A DNA stretch of 64,000 nucleotides from Undaria pinnatifida (GCA_012845835.1 JABAKD010000021.1:1501185-1565184), one strand, 5' to 3'. Numbered from the stretch's first letter, positions 31,785 to 42,812 are shown. Numbers and translations are program-made. The notes: generated by a model not told the origin, from the sequence alone.

Positions 31785-31890
31785 ATCATGACTTTCCGAC
31801 GAATTTGGGCTATAGAGGGTTAAGGAGCCCCGTCATTCAGAAAATATTTTGACTTACAAGGGCTACCTCTACCGTGGCAGGCGTCGTCTC
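31785..31890 (-). mobile_element. TIR-A fragment
   Basis: CTTTCCGACGAATTTGGGC, GGTTAAGGAGCCCCGTCATTC and CTACCTCTACCGTGGCAGGCGTC: the left-end third of the element in reverse orientation. Confidence 0.7.
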
Positions 31891-32469
31891 ACATAGGATA
31901 CTTCGGCTACGGATGTTTCTTGTTGTCACATTATCTCGTCGCCATGCTCTATCACAGTCGATGGTCACGGGGCAGACCCAACTAACTCACGAGCGGAAGC
32001 CTACCTCAGAAAAAAAAAAAAAAAAAAGCGAAAGCAAGTACATTGTACAGATAACTGAAGCTACATGCTGCCGTACGCCAGGAAACGAAAAGGCGGCCTA
32101 CACTTGTTGCGTTCAATAGCTCTCACATTTTCCTTGGCGATCTTGCCGGCGCCGGCGATCTTGCCGTCTCCGACCTGCCAGAGTCGTTCATCAAACCGCG
32201 GAGAAGACAATATTCGGGGTCACGTCATGTTGGGGAGTACAGGCATTGCGTTTATCACGGGGGGGGGGGGGGAGAGAGAGTCGCCGATTCAGCTGTCGAG
32301 TCATCTCACGGCAGGACAGGGTTTGCGCATTTTGGAGCAAACGTTTCTGCCCGGTGTGTGTGAGCTCCTCAAATGTTGGAAGTATCGGCGGCTAGCACGA
32401 TAGCTTTTACGAGTATACGTGTGTTTGGGACCATTGACAGCGCAAGGAAACCTTTTGGTCCCGGCCTCG
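31891..32469. other. Intron stretch with R2-like scrap
   Basis: About 31930-32060 contains GATGGTCACGGGGCAGACCC and TAACTCACGAGCGGAAG, a diverged R2, plus a 17-base A run and a G run at about 32260-32271. No exon seen. Confidence 0.45.
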
Positions 32470-32766
32470 GACGCGTGCGCCACGATGGAGGTGCTGCATC
32501 ACTTTTCTCTTTTCTGAGGCTTCTCGCTTCAGGAGCGTAAGACATGTATGTCCCAAAAAAAAAGATTCGGACAAAAATAAAACCGCTATGATCCCGGATG
32601 GAAGACTCCATGGGGCCTAGGTATATTACACGCCGAGAATTCATGCCAAAAAAAAAAACGTCCTAATATTTTTTTTTTTCCGACGATTTTGGGAGCCCCG
32701 CCGTTCAGAAACCATTTTCGCCAAAAAAAGGTATACCTTAATACGTCTATCGTAGCATGCGGTGTC
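32470..32766 (-). mobile_element. TIR-A element, full-length copy
   Basis: 297 bp, from GACGCGTGCGCCACGATGGAG to TACGTCTATCGTAGCATGCG. The internal words GGGGCCTAGGTATATTAC, TTCCGACGATTTTGGGAGCC and CGCCAAAAAAAGGTATACC are kept. Confidence 0.8.
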
Positions 32767-32924
32767 GGGTTTGCGCGACGGAATGACCATGGTTCGGGGG
32801 CGAGACAATCGATTTCCTCACGTTAGGAGCTCAGAAAGTTCTTAGAATTTTCTTGCACCCCTGGCGTGAGGTGAATCCGCCAGGAAGACAAGGGTTGGTG
32901 GTAGCGTCAGGTAGAGGGCGTCCA
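32767..32924 (-). repeat. TIR-B fragment
   Basis: GTCGGGTTTGCGCGACGGAA, GGTTCGGGGGCGAGAC, CTCACGTTAGGAGCTCAG and TTGCACCCCTGGCGTGAGGTG keep the reverse order and right end of TIR-B. It directly abuts the TIR-A copy. Confidence 0.6.
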
Positions 32925-33480
32925 GCTTTGCCGTTGGCGGGACAGCCGTCGGTGCCGCCATCGGAATTACAGCCATTGGAATTTGCGTATATCTTTGGGA
33001 ACACGGTCGCTTGTTGGTTTTTATCACGGAAGGGACGCAGTGTCGTTGATTTGTACCGTGAGGAAGATGTTGGTTGGTTTTTTGCGTGTCATGGGGGAGA
33101 CAGTTGCTGCTTCCATTGTGAGGGGCACGGTCGGTGGGTTCGTCTCGGGAGAGATAGCTGTTCGTTTTATCGTGAAAAAGATAGCCGTTGTTTTCTTGTA
33201 TATTGGGGAAAGATAAGTCTTGCTTTTGGTCGTCGGGACGATAGACGTTGCTTTTGCATATCTCTAGGGAAGATCATCGTCGATACGATCGTAGGAAATA
33301 CTAAATATGTTTGTTGAATTCAACGTAGGAACTATAGTCAATGAAAATATAATCGAAAAGTTAGACGCTGTTCTTATCGTCGGGAGAAGAGTCGTACCGT
33401 TATCGTGGGGAAGAGCGTCGTTGGTGTTGTTGTGGGGAAAATAGCCGTTGAACTTACAGCGAAGAAGATGGCCGTCGTTT
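32925..33480. repeat. Minisatellite of about 40-48 bp
   Basis: About 12 diverged units around GGGGAAGATAGCCGTTGTTTTTATCGT on the plus strand. The array seems to start in the GC-richer GCCGTTGGCGGGACAGCCGTCGG at about 32930. Open frames here come from the unit. Confidence 0.75.
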
Positions 33481-34659
33481 TGACGGTCGTTAGATATTGC
33501 TCGTCTTGGAAAAGACAGTCGTTGGCTTTATTGCAAGGAAACGTAGTCGTTGCATGTGTTGTCATGAACAAAAGTATTCGGTGTTGTCGGCGCCAGTATA
33601 CACATGGGGCTTTCGTTTTGTGGGGAAGGTAGCCGCTGAATTCAATGTCGGGGAAATCGACGGCCACAGCGTGGCTTCCGACCCTATGACCCCAGTGGAA
33701 CTGCGCTCGGTTCGATTGGGGCAAGCAGGTCGATCCACAGGTAACACCAACCCCTGAGTATTCCACCTACTGACAATTCATTTCCTGAAAAAGCAGCGGT
33801 ATCCCACCCGTTACTTTGGCCCCGAACCCCTGACACAGCTTTTGGGTGCAGCAAATATTATAAAAAATTAAAAATACACTCCAGCTAGCTGTGAGATCGA
33901 ATATTTTGTCGAAACTCATCTTTGCAAGCTGTGTGTGATACTCCGATCGCGCGTATCACGGGTTGTGCAGCAAATATTGTGTGACGCTGCTTCGATGTAC
34001 ACCCAGCAGGACTGTGCCGGCTGTTTTCAGGGATAACTATACCAAGACAGCGCTTGCTGCACTGAAAATGTTGGATAGGTTCCAGGCCAGTTCAATGGTC
34101 CGAATACCGTTGCTTTTCAGATATTTCCGATAGGTTGAGTACTCGTAGATTGTTACCCTTGTTACCTAGTAGGTATGGACCCATTTGTTACCTACCGGTA
34201 ATTACCGCAAATCAGCTTTGTGTATTAACATCCGGCAAATTACCGCAATTCCGGGGACGGTTAAAACGCTCCCCCGGGTTTCCACTTGATTTTTTACTAA
34301 AACCAGTGTAAATCTGCGAAAAAACGCCTAAAAAACATGTGCTCTGGTAGACATGCAGCAGCCATTGTTGTCAGTCGCCCTGGTGCAACGTCGTTGGCTT
34401 GATAAAAACAACGGTTGGTACCCAAAAAACTGATTGGTTGAAAGCGTGGGCCAAAAACGAAGGTGCTACTATCGTGATCAACATCCATGGCCTAGGGCAT
34501 GCCAGAAAAAGAAATAACACACTGCGAATCGAGAGACGCATGCACGGGTATAGGTTTACCAAGTTTTTTTTTGGTTTTTTTTTCCTACTGACGCGCTCCT
34601 CCGTTAAGGGGGACGAAAAAAAAACAAAAAAAATCTCATAGCCTGTAGGAAAAAAACGA
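33481..34659. other. Intron stretch, nothing recognised
   Basis: 33640-33750 is GC-rich, with a plus-strand frame ahead of a GTAAC. There is no acceptor that convinces and no motif. About 34140-34215 repeats TTGTTACC words. Confidence 0.4.
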
Positions 34660-34885
34660 ATATTTGGCCAAACAAATGCTGAATTTTCGACCATTTTGGG
34701 GGAAGGAGCCCCGTCGTCGTCCAGAAGACGAAAAAAAATCAGTCAGCCAGAAAAATAATGACGTTTTTCCTGCGAAGATTGTGGGTCAAGAATCACCTTT
34801 TAAGTACAGAAAAATGTTTCATGAGAAAAAGGGGCCTGTATACCCTCATGGCTCTATCGTGCGAGTTGCTCGCGTCTGCTGTGTG
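34660..34885 (-). mobile_element. TIR-A fragments, decayed
   Basis: TTTTCGACCATTTTGGGGGAAGGAGCCCCGTC-type order, followed by a second partial (CCTGCGAAGATTGTGGGTC, AAAAAGGGGCCTGTATACC). Both are truncated. Confidence 0.55.
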
Positions 34886-35894
34886 GTGATGTGCCCGTTT
34901 ACGTACTCATCGTTGGTGTAGGCATGCTGAGTGCGGGAGGCGACATCGCCTGCAACTCTTGGTGGTACCGAAGTGTGTTCGCTTCTTTTTTTTTTCTGTC
35001 CAAAGGAAGATGAGGGGCCCGATGTTACCTCCGTATTTTTCACGACTTTTTTTTAAGTTTTCCTACAGTCCACATACCGCACTGTAGCTACTACGGGTAT
35101 TCTATCGGTCTACAGGTCAAATACCAATCCCTGCGAATACCCGTACTCGTGCCTTTCTCGTCGAGGGTGCCTTGTTACACGAATGACGGCCCAGAAATGC
35201 CGACGCATCATCGAATAACTCCCGCCCAGGACGCGTGCTACAACACACGCGGGTAGAACGTTTCGGCGCAACAGCCTCTGCCAGACGGGGAATGGCTCTT
35301 CCGCCGGGCAACTATCAATAATACCCAAAATTGCAGAAACCAAATGCGCCAGATATTCCTCTACACTCGTAGTCAATATCTAGGGCATGGATAAATGCTC
35401 GTCGGGCCCTTCCCCTTCACTTTTCGTTTTCGGAATTCGTACAGAGCTCTTGGAATGAGGAGCGACAAAACCATTACACGCAACACCGACGTAGCATTCG
35501 TTCCGAGGCCACGTCCCCGGCTTCCATTCGGAAAATTCGGCGTCCGGCGAAAAACGAAACCGCCTCTCCGGGAAAAAAATGGCAAAATACGATACGAACA
35601 TTGTTATCGTCCACACACTCACCATCGACGGACCGAATTTGGTGCGTGAGAGCGAGGTTTGCCGACTCCTAGCGGCGGCCGCTTTCTCCTCGCAACGGTT
35701 CACGGCCAGCTATGATCATGGCATGGAAAGTGGAAGCAGCAGCAGCAGGAGAGGCGGGGGGGGGGGGGGGGGGGGGCGTGAAACGGTCACCGAAACGGAT
35801 CTCTTTGGGATACATAGTAGTGATAGTTTTACAAGTGTGACATTTCTTTTTTAGCGGGCTTGTAAAACGTGAGAAATGCGCACCTGTCTCCCCA
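34886..35894. other. Intron stretch, unassigned
   Basis: A G run lies at about 35757-35776. GC-rich open frames at 35100-35700 lack splice support and EF-hand motifs. Confidence 0.4.
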
Positions 35895-35895
35895 G

Positions 35896-35928
<33 letters not shown>

Positions 35929-35931
35929 GTT
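35895..35931. repeat. GTT microsatellite
   Basis: About ten GTT units. Confidence 0.95.
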
Positions 35932-35954
35932 GGCTGATGCGCTTTTGACTTGAC

Positions 35955-36226
35955 GCTTCCTATCGCGACGGAGGTAGCACTTATCGTCAGAAACGACTTT
36001 TTTTTGTCTATGACGAGCGGATTCCTTAACCCCAAATCGTCGGGGGAAAAAAAAAAAATAATGGCCATTTTTAAACGATTATCGTCATGTACCTGCGAAG
36101 GTAGGTAGCCATTCTGCTCTTCTCCAGATCGTTTTTTTTTGGGAGAGGTCTTAAGAAGCTCCCACATTGAGGAGACCTCTGAATTAAAAAAAAGGGGTGA
36201 TTTCGCCTCTATCGTAGCACTCGTCC
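35955..36226 (+). mobile_element. TIR-A element, diverged copy
   Basis: From GACGCTTCCTATCGCGACGG to GCCTCTATCGTAGCACTCGTC. The body keeps TTCCTTAACCCCAAATCGTCG, CATGTACCTGCGAAGG and GGTCTTAAGAAGCTCCC. Confidence 0.75.
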
Positions 36227-36444
36227 CGTCAGGATCTCTACGAAACCCAGCCGGATGATCGCATCCATAGCCTAGGTAACAAAAAAAAAACAAGTCAAAA
36301 TGACACATGATACGACGCCAATTTTTCTTTTGGTTCTGGCGCTCTTCACTTGAAGGGATCCGTAATTGCGTCACCCCCAAAAGGGTATTCATCATAATTA
36401 AATCGCAAGTGCAGTCCGAGGAAAGAGACCCCATGTTCCCGGTT

Positions 36445-36708
36445 GTACAGATAGCGGTATACCATATTCTGGCTTTTTTTTTCTGAATAACTGGGGCTTC
36501 TTGACCCAATAGTACCGTCCCAAAAATAGCTCATACTCTTGCGTGGTTCTCGACGTGTACCGCGGCCATGGGATTTTTCGTCCGGTATCATAGCAGCTTT
36601 GTTTTCCTCACCAAAACCAGTTTTTGGGAGGGACGTGTCTTAAGATCCCGAATTGAGGGGTAGTATTAGGAAAAAAAGTGGTGTACCTCTACCGTAGCAT
36701 GCGTCGTC
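36445..36708 (+). mobile_element. TIR-A element, left end eroded
   Basis: Starts GATAGCGGTATACCATATTC and ends GTGTACCTCTACCGTAGCATGCGTC. The internal CGTGTACCGCGGCCATGGG and GTGTCTTAAGATCCCG are kept. Confidence 0.8.
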
Positions 36709-37276
36709 CAGAAACCAAGGTAGTCAAAAAACGGTATACCTTAACACCTCCAATCATAGCGTGCGTCTATTACTACCGTTCTAAAGCTGGAAACACAACA
36801 AAAAGATGGCCAAACCCATGGCCAAAAGGGCGCGAACAGCAGGATTCATCTTGCAAAATAATAAAAAACAAAAGAAGGACATTCCGACGGTTTTGGGCGA
36901 AAGGAGCTTAGGGCATTCGTTCAGAAGGCGTTTTTTTTCGGCTTTTGTTTTTTTTTAAACGGTGCTATCTCGATATTAGCACGCTAATTCCATTATTATC
37001 ATCCCCCACACAAATGTGCACGTAGTGCCGGAAAGGGGTCGTCGCAGCCACCACCCTCCCACACGATCCACAAGAAGATTACACCATACGCCAGCCGTTG
37101 CAGGTGGTCACGGGGTTTCGTAAGAAACTGGTGTTTCGCTTCCTATCCGAAAACGTGCAGCTTGAGCGCCAACATAAAACCAAATTCGCACAAAACGAAT
37201 AAACTCAGGACCGTCTCGATAAAAACGTGAATGCGCGACAACAAGATATATTTGAGCAAAATGGATAACCTCGTAC
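36709..37276. other. Intron stretch with TIR-A scraps
   Basis: 36720-36765 has AAACGGTATACCTTAACACC, and 36880-36935 has ATTCCGACGGTTTTGGGCG with TTCAGAAGGCG, both reverse TIR-A remnants. The remainder, up to the exon donor, is unassigned. Confidence 0.5.
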
Positions 37277-37405
37277 CGCGAGTCCTGTCTGGTTGATGTC
37301 GCTCTGGAGGAAGCGCCGGAACTCCGAGAAGTCGATCTCGCCGGACCCGTCGACGTCAAAGTGCCCGAACAGCGACTTGATTTGTTCTTCGCTCAGTCCG
37401 AGCCC
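37277..37405 (-). CDS. Exon of giant EF-hand gene (canonical EF-hand)
   Basis: 129 bp, 43 codons, in phase at both ends, between an acceptor (TTCGATGACGGACAG) and a donor (GTACGAG). It encodes GLGLSEEQIKSLFGHF, the loop DVDGSGEIDFSE, and the exit helix FRRFLQSDI, then NQTGLA. The loop has D1, D3, S5, E7, D9 and E12 with G6 and I8, so it is a complete calcium-binding EF-hand. Together with the upstream exon (38088-38235) it forms a standard EF-hand pair whose phases agree. It is one of the two best diagnostic exons in the window. Confidence 0.93.
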
Positions 37406-37454
37406 CTGTCCGTCATCGAAACAACAATCGGCAGCATCATCCCTAGCATTTCGT

Positions 37455-37617
37455 CGTCGTCACCATCATCGTCATCATTTCCATCATAATCACCATCATC
37501 GTTATCATCGCCATCATTTTCACACTATCATCATCAGCATCATCATCATCACCATCTTCATCATCATCATAATCATCATCATCATAATCCTCATCCTCAT
37601 CATCATCATCACAATCG

Positions 37618-37663
<46 letters not shown>

Positions 37664-37693
37664 CAACATCATCATAATCCTCAACATCACCAC

Positions 37694-37725
<32 letters not shown>

Positions 37726-37747
37726 CCATCATCACCACCATCACCAC

Positions 37748-37782
<35 letters not shown>

Positions 37783-37798
37783 CCACCACCACCTCGCA
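37455..37798. repeat. CAT (TCATCA) microsatellite
   Basis: About 340 bp of CAT and CAC triplets with AAT/CCT interruptions, directly upstream of the canonical EF-hand exon (reading the minus strand). Frames read poly-His, poly-Ile, poly-Asp or poly-Met as a by-product. It ends about 50 bp from that exon's acceptor. Confidence 0.97.
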
Positions 37799-38087
37799 CA
37801 CCCAACACTTGACAACAAAGTAGCAACATATCTTCAGCCTCTGAGCAAAATCTCGACGATTTGCTTGATTTATATCGAAAAAACAAAATCAGCCCGAAAG
37901 CTCAAGACCGCAAGGTAACACGAGAAGTCACTCGCGCGAGCGACCCCCGAGGCACCTCACAAACTGCAGAAATAAAAAAATCGATCCCCCTACAGCAGCT
38001 TTGGTCAGTCAAACGCCGCTCACTCCACTAGCCGCTGCATGCGGTACCTCTCTCGTGAGCCAAGCGAAACCACGCCTCTATCTATAC
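37799..38087. other. Intron between paired EF-hand exons, rest
   Basis: 37915-37955 has CACTCGCGCGAGCGACCCCC, the mark of a family also seen at 28050 and 45640. Otherwise unassigned. Confidence 0.5.
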
Positions 38088-38235
38088 CTGCTGCTTGATG
38101 CTCTCGCGGAACTCCCTGTAGTCCATGAACAGCCGTCGCCCGACAGCGGCCGGTCGAAAGTGGCGGAAGGCTCGGAGCATCTCCAGTGACCCCCCCTTGA
38201 CCTGTTCGCGTCGTCCGATCACAACGTCGCCCCCG
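38088..38235 (-). CDS. Exon of giant EF-hand gene (degenerate EF-hand, first of a pair)
   Basis: 148 bp between an acceptor (GCGCTAATCAG) and a donor (GTATAG). It needs one base from the previous exon and ends on a codon boundary. It encodes GGDVVIGRREQVKGGSLEML, RAFRHFRPAAVGRR and LFMDYREFRESIKQQ. The spacing is that of an EF-hand (RAFRHF entry helix, F-M-D-Y-R-E-F exit), but the calcium ligands are missing. It pairs with the canonical loop in 37277-37405. The upstream exon (40599-40718) ends in phase 0, so an exon is missing between them. Confidence 0.85.
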
Positions 38236-39002
38236 CTGATTAGCGCAAAACATGCTAGCCAAACGTTTCGAGCTCCCACCGTCTTTAGCCCCCTTGTTCG
38301 ATCGCGTTCTTCGGGGTTTGTCTTCTCGGAATAAAGCAACACCAAATTTGCTACATGGAGGAGACGAGTTCGGGGCTGCCGCGTACTGTACACCAGCCGA
38401 GATTCGGATGCCGCCGCAAAACACAAGCAAAGGTGGCTGGATGTCTACCTCTAGATTTCAGTCAAACCACAGAGCGGCCTACAGCTCACCGCCGTTCGTT
38501 TATAGCCCACTGCACACATACACCGGGCACAGTAGCGTGTGGTAGGAATAAAAACGATATGTGCCATAGGAAACAGTGTAAAAGGTGGCATTGAAACCCG
38601 ACGAACGTCTAAACCCACGAAGAAATTAGGTTAGAAGAAGCAGTGCCATTTTAATGGCCTGTTCGTGTGGCATTTTTTTTGCTCAGGTTGGGGTTCGCCG
38701 TCGGTTTTGACCTTCGTCGGTTTCAATGCCGTTGTCTAACATATGTTGCTACCCAATCAAAAAAAAAAATATCCCGCACGACGCCCTATATTCTCACCGA
38801 CAGGCAAGGTGTTTTCTTTCCGAGAGCCCTCTACTAATAGTGTTGATCGATACCGAAAAAAGAAAACGAGCTTCGACCTGTATCGCGTGAGATAGGATGG
38901 TAACCTGAACCTCCTCACGCACAGCTTAAGACACACGCTGCGGTAGAGGCCACCGTTTTTTTTTTTCTGTGGTTTCTCGCTCCAAAAGAAACACAAAAAA
39001 AT
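38236..39002. other. Intron stretch with TIR-A scrap
   Basis: 38935-38985 holds GACACACGCTGCGGTAGAGG and GTGGTTTCTCGCTCC, the right end of a reverse TIR-A. The rest is unassigned. A missing exon of the gene should lie between here and 40598. Confidence 0.45.
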
Positions 39003-39395
39003 CGACGCGTGCTACGATAGAGGTATACCTTTTTTTTTGGCAAAAACGTTTTCTGAAAGATGGGACTTCTTAACCCATCTTAACTCATCTTAACCCAAAA
39101 TCGTCGAAATGACAATATTTTTTCACTCAGTAGAGTGATGTTTTAACGTTTTTTTTTAATCACAGGACTCCTAAACCCTCCTTAACCACGATCGTCGGAA
39201 TGCCAAAAAGTTTCACGCAGTGGAGTGACGTTTTGGTTACCTAGACCTTGCGTCTGTTCATGAAGCTGCACTTTTCAGGTTTGTTGAAAAACAAAACAAA
39301 AAGCTTTTATTTTTTTGGACGAGGTATGGAGCTCTCTTAAGTGGGAATCCTCAGGAAACAATGTGGTGCACCTCTATTTATTGTATCGTAGCGTG
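39003..39395 (+). mobile_element. TIR-A element, enlarged
   Basis: Left end GACGCGTGCTACGATAGAGG, right end CACCTCTATTTATTGTATCG. It is longer than usual (393 bp) because the AACCCAAAATCGTCG part is partly duplicated (39065-39200) and the body carries extra sequence. Confidence 0.75.
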
Positions 39396-39459
39396 TGTGT
39401 GTTTTTGAGTGAAAATGAACGTGTAGCCCGACGAAAAAAAACAATTTTCGAGTCATCCA

Positions 39460-39605
39460 ACGGCAAGAGGGTGGGGGGGTGCAGCGCGGAAACTTTCCGA
39501 GCTCCTCCTGAAACAACGCGGCTCAACATCTCCACAACGAAGCATGGCTTCGAAGGCATTCGCTCGCGGAAACCCCGACGAAACACTCCCACGAGCGCTA
39601 GTCCT
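39460..39605 (+). repeat. TIR-B fragment
   Basis: GGTGCAGCGCGGAAACTTTC, CGAGCTCCTCCTGAAAC and GGCTTCGAAGGCATTCGCTC: the left half of TIR-B. Confidence 0.6.
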
Positions 39606-39694
39606 AAAACCGAACAAGGCTCGTAAAAGCACCAGGCTGAACCAGTAGTTTCTCGATTTAGAAAAGTATGGCGCAAAACGTGTAACACCTGACT

Positions 39695-39955
39695 GATTCT
39701 ACGATAGCCCTCCCGAAAAAAAAAGCAGCGATCTTCTTCAACGAACGGTTCATGGCGCTGCTCGACACGCCGAAGGATGCTATGAAAGAAATATCTTCAT
39801 GCATCCTCTTGTCTGCAGAGGAGACTGTCGAACGATGACGTCGGGGTGGCAAACGGCACCGTATTTTGAGGAGAGATACGGCCGGTATCATAGCAGCTGC
39901 TTTCGAAACCAGCGATTTCGTCATGGACAAGTTGGGGGGGGGGCTACCGTAGAAC
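39695..39955 (-). mobile_element. TIR-C element, full-length copy
   Basis: 261 bp with the ends ATTCTACGATAGCCC and GGGGGCTACCGTAGAAC. The body is the reverse complement of the 19642 copy (GAACGGTTCATGGCG, CGAACGATGACGTCGGGG, TTTCGAAACCAGCGATTTCG). Confidence 0.85.
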
Positions 39956-40598
39956 GACTGACCTACCGTCGCTACTTACTGTCTGGACGTCTAGTCATAA
40001 CTGTACCGAACCTTCATGTTGATGTTGCGCAAAGAATAGGACGAAATCGCGACGATTTTGGGATAACGCATGTACAACTGGAAACCCGTTTTCGGTGACA
40101 AAACTACATGAAATTAGTATAGGGAGGGGTTCGGGGGGCTCTAAAAATGGGGGTTAAGGAGCGGCCCCGTCGTTCAGACACGAGTTTTGCGAACAGCAAG
40201 AGTGCACTCCAACGAAAAGAGGGGGGCGGGGGGCGTCATGGAGTTAGACCCAAGCCGAGTAGCTCGGCTCTTCGGTTTTAGCGATCGCGGCGAACATGGA
40301 CTGAGCCCATACGAGACGCGGAGCGAATGACCCGACCGATACCTGACACCTTCCCCCGCAATTGTCTCACTCGTCCGTACGCATTCATCCGCACGTTAAG
40401 CGCACAGTTCTCGAATGGCAGATAGATTCTGAATATTACAAGCGACTACAGTAGAAACGGGCTTTGTATCTCCTTGTTATCACCGCACTCCCGACACGGG
40501 GACAAAAACACTTAGAATTAGAGTACAACAACACTGTGGAAGTTAGGAAAGGGTTGAGGTCCGAAAATGTCACGCGACAAGCCTTTAAATATTCTCAC
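39956..40598. other. Intron stretch with reversed R1
   Basis: About 40075-40160 is R1 in reverse (ACTGGAAACCCGTTTTC, TTAGTATAGGGAGGGG, GGGGCTCTAAAAATGGGGG). About 40480-40525 shares CACTCCCGACACGGGGACAA with 62580. The rest is unassigned. Confidence 0.5.
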
Positions 40599-40718
40599 CT
40601 GCGACAGAATGTTGTCCTTCACACCCTGGGCCTTCTCCTCACGGCTGGCGGAGCGAGCACGGGCGGGGTGATCTCCCGGGTCCCGCGTCGCGTCATCGGC
40701 GTCGTCGGCCAGTTTCTT
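40599..40718 (-). CDS. Exon of giant EF-hand gene (charged linker)
   Basis: 120 bp, 40 codons, between an acceptor (CTGCGCGTTGCAG) and a donor (GTGAGA). The other two frames have stops, so phase 0 entry and exit are firm. It encodes KKLADDADDATRDPGDHPAR, then ARSASREEKAQGVKDNILSQ, an acidic-then-basic disordered or helical linker with no named domain. The upstream exon at 43610-43805 matches in phase only if a weaker internal donor (GTTAAG) is used there. Two decayed copies of its acceptor side lie upstream (40880 and 43378). Confidence 0.8.
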
Positions 40719-40871
40719 CTGCAACGCGCAGCGGATGCATAGGGTGGTTTTCGTAAATATATTCGGATGCCGAAACTGACGATGGTGGCCGTACCCGGGG
40801 GGATAGTCGGGGGCATGCACAGTCGGTATGAATCCTTGAAGTATTGACGCCGTACTAGTAGCTCGCGCGAC

Positions 40872-40920
40872 GTGTCATGGGCGTCTTCTGTCAGATTGTT
40901 CTGCTTCACGCACTAAGCCG
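40872..40920 (-). pseudogene. Decayed copy of the 40599 exon's 5' edge
   Basis: The acceptor (CGTGAAGCAG) and then NNLTEDAHDTSRE aligns with KKLADDADDATRD of the exon at 40599-40718. No matching donor side is present, so it is a fragment. Confidence 0.75.
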
Positions 40921-41059
40921 AGCGCATCGAGCTAGCGACAGACACAATTTTTCGTCTTGGGACTGTAAAGCAACGGACATGCTGAATCACAACAATAAGA
41001 CATGAAGTATGCGCGTGACTGCATCGACGAGGGGGGCACGTCGATGAAGCTACAGTAGT

Positions 41060-41345
41060 ATCCGGCGTATGTGCTGCAGCATGGGAATTAACTGTTCGTA
41101 CTACTCGTGCAAAAACAAAAAGAGAAAGCGCTAGCCTCGGCGTGGGACCTGCAGGATGGGAATTGTTCGTACTACCAGGTACACGTAAAAAAACAAAAGA
41201 GCTACTGCAGCTTCGGCTTGGGAGCTGTAGCATGTCAGATAATTTGTTCTACTCGTAAAAGAAAAAAGAAAGCACTAGCTTCGGCGTGGGAGCTGTAGTA
41301 GTATAGGGAATTGTTTGTGCTGCTCAACAATAAAAAAAAAGCACG
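41060..41345. repeat. Minisatellite of about 75 bp
   Basis: Four units with GCTTCGGCGTGGGAGCTGTA, GGGAATTGTTCGTACTAC and a GTAAAAAAACAAAAGA stretch. Confidence 0.85.
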
Positions 41346-41724
41346 CTTTCTTGGCGAAGATGATATTCATGTTCGTGTCGCTGGAACCGGTTCAAAACGC
41401 TTCGCATGTGTCCCCTCTAAAAACTCTGGCACATGGGAACGGTAGAGATGCAACAGTTTTTCTTCTTTGTTTTTCTGACAAGCCTCATTCGAGGAGTTCC
41501 ACGCCCCACAAAACAAAACAAAAATAAACACCGATTGTGATGAAAGGGAATTAAACAAAACGTGCAAATCCGACGAACTCACGGCTGACGTCCTAAAACA
41601 TTTTTTTTATAATTTCCGACGACCGAACCCATTGCCTACGTACAAAAATAAAAATGAATATGCATATATACAGCATATAATATATATACCTATAGTCTAT
41701 ATCTTGTCACACAAGAACGATGAC
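41346..41724. other. Intron stretch, AT-rich in part
   Basis: 41635-41705 is AT-rich with ATATATAT runs. 41455-41525 resembles the ACTCGCGCGAGT family body (TTTTTCTGACAAGCCTC). No exon seen. Confidence 0.4.
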
Positions 41725-41800
41725 ATTCCGATTTACTAATAGGTTAAGGAGTCCCCGTCATCCAGGAAATATTTTCGCCCGAAAAACGTGTACCTTTTTA
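41725..41800 (-). mobile_element. TIR-A fragment
   Basis: ACATTCCGATTTACTAATAG, GTTAAGGAGTCCCCGTCATC and TATCGTAGCACCCG in reverse order: the left-end third. Confidence 0.6.
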
Positions 41801-41828
41801 TCGTAGCACCCGGGTACCGAATCTGGTT

Positions 41829-42205
41829 GGACGCGTGCTACGATAGAGGTATACCTTTTTTTGGCGAAAAACGTTTTCTGAATGACGGGGTGACGGGAAA
41901 AAAAAAAAAAAAAAAAAGTGGGACATTTTTTTTTTGTTTTACACATCCGAACATTTTGTAAGGCCCTCCCTGGTCATGGGGTCGACTGTTTGTTCATCTG
42001 GACGATTTGACCAATACGTCAAGGAGTCCCCGTCGCCCACAAAAAAAAAAATGTTTTTTAATTCCAAGAATTGGCGTAGCTTTATTCGTAGCGTGCGTCT
42101 CACACTCTCACTCGGATGCGATAGAGGTACATAGCCCCTTTCGGGCAAAAACAGTTTCGGAATGACGGGAGTCGACCTGACCCAAAATGGTCGGAACACT
42201 ATCAT
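41829..42205 (+). mobile_element. TIR-A left end and second diverged copy
   Basis: A perfect left end GACGCGTGCTACGATAGAGG at 41829 is followed by CTGAATGACGGGGTGACGGG and a 20-base A run that cuts the body. A second remnant (GCGATAGAGGTACATAGCCC, GGAATGACGGGAGTCGACC) runs at about 42118-42200. Confidence 0.7.
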
Positions 42206-42691
42206 CATTCGGTTTTTGCAGATCTGAATACATACATTATGCCTGGCCGATCGGGTTGCACTTCTCCGTTTCACCCGCAAAAACATGTCATCACTTTTTC
42301 GGCCAGGCGTGGGACTCCTCGAGCCAATAACGTTGCGGGGGAAGAAATGATGTCACCGTTCGACCGTAGCAAGCGGGGTTGTACTGTCCATGCACGAGTG
42401 GATTACTCTGGCGACGCCTCGTAGGCGTCTTCGGGCGGTTTATTTCGCTCCGCGCGACAACGCAAGCACTGCAACAGGGAGGGCTTAGTACGGCGGTGTC
42501 CTATCTATATACATATATTTCCTGGGTACCAACCTGGCCGTATTTTCTAAAAATGTGTCTGCAGATGTGAGCTCGACCGATTGAAGTGTTCCATGCTCAT
42601 ATTTGCAAGCTGAGTGACACTCCGGTCGCGTGTTTTGACAGATACATTGCGCGTATGGAAGATGTCCGCGTGCACTGAATGTTGTCAGCGT
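42206..42691. other. Intron stretch, nothing recognised
   Basis: No exon, element end or array seen. Confidence 0.4.
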
Positions 42692-42812
42692 GCATCAGCA
42701 TCAGCATCAGCATCAGCATCAGCATCAGCATCAGCATCAGCATCAGCATCAGCATCAGCATCAGCATCAGCATCAGCATCAGCATCAGCATCAGCATCAG
42801 CATCAGCATCAG
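42692..42812. repeat. CATCAG hexanucleotide array, 20 units
   Basis: Essentially perfect. Six-frame translations give Ser-Ala, His-Gln, Ile-Ser, Met-Leu or Asp-Ala dipeptide runs, all by-products. Confidence 0.98.

Noticed and set aside
33640-33760. Plus-strand exon ending before GTAAC
   Set aside because: No credible acceptor, opposite strand to the gene, and it lies at the end of a minisatellite.
35829-36509. 226-codon minus-strand frame
   Set aside because: It runs through two TIR-A copies and a GTT array.
37293-37886. Long frames of poly-His/Ile and poly-Asp/Met
   Set aside because: They translate the CAT microsatellite in different frames; no coding signal outside the array.
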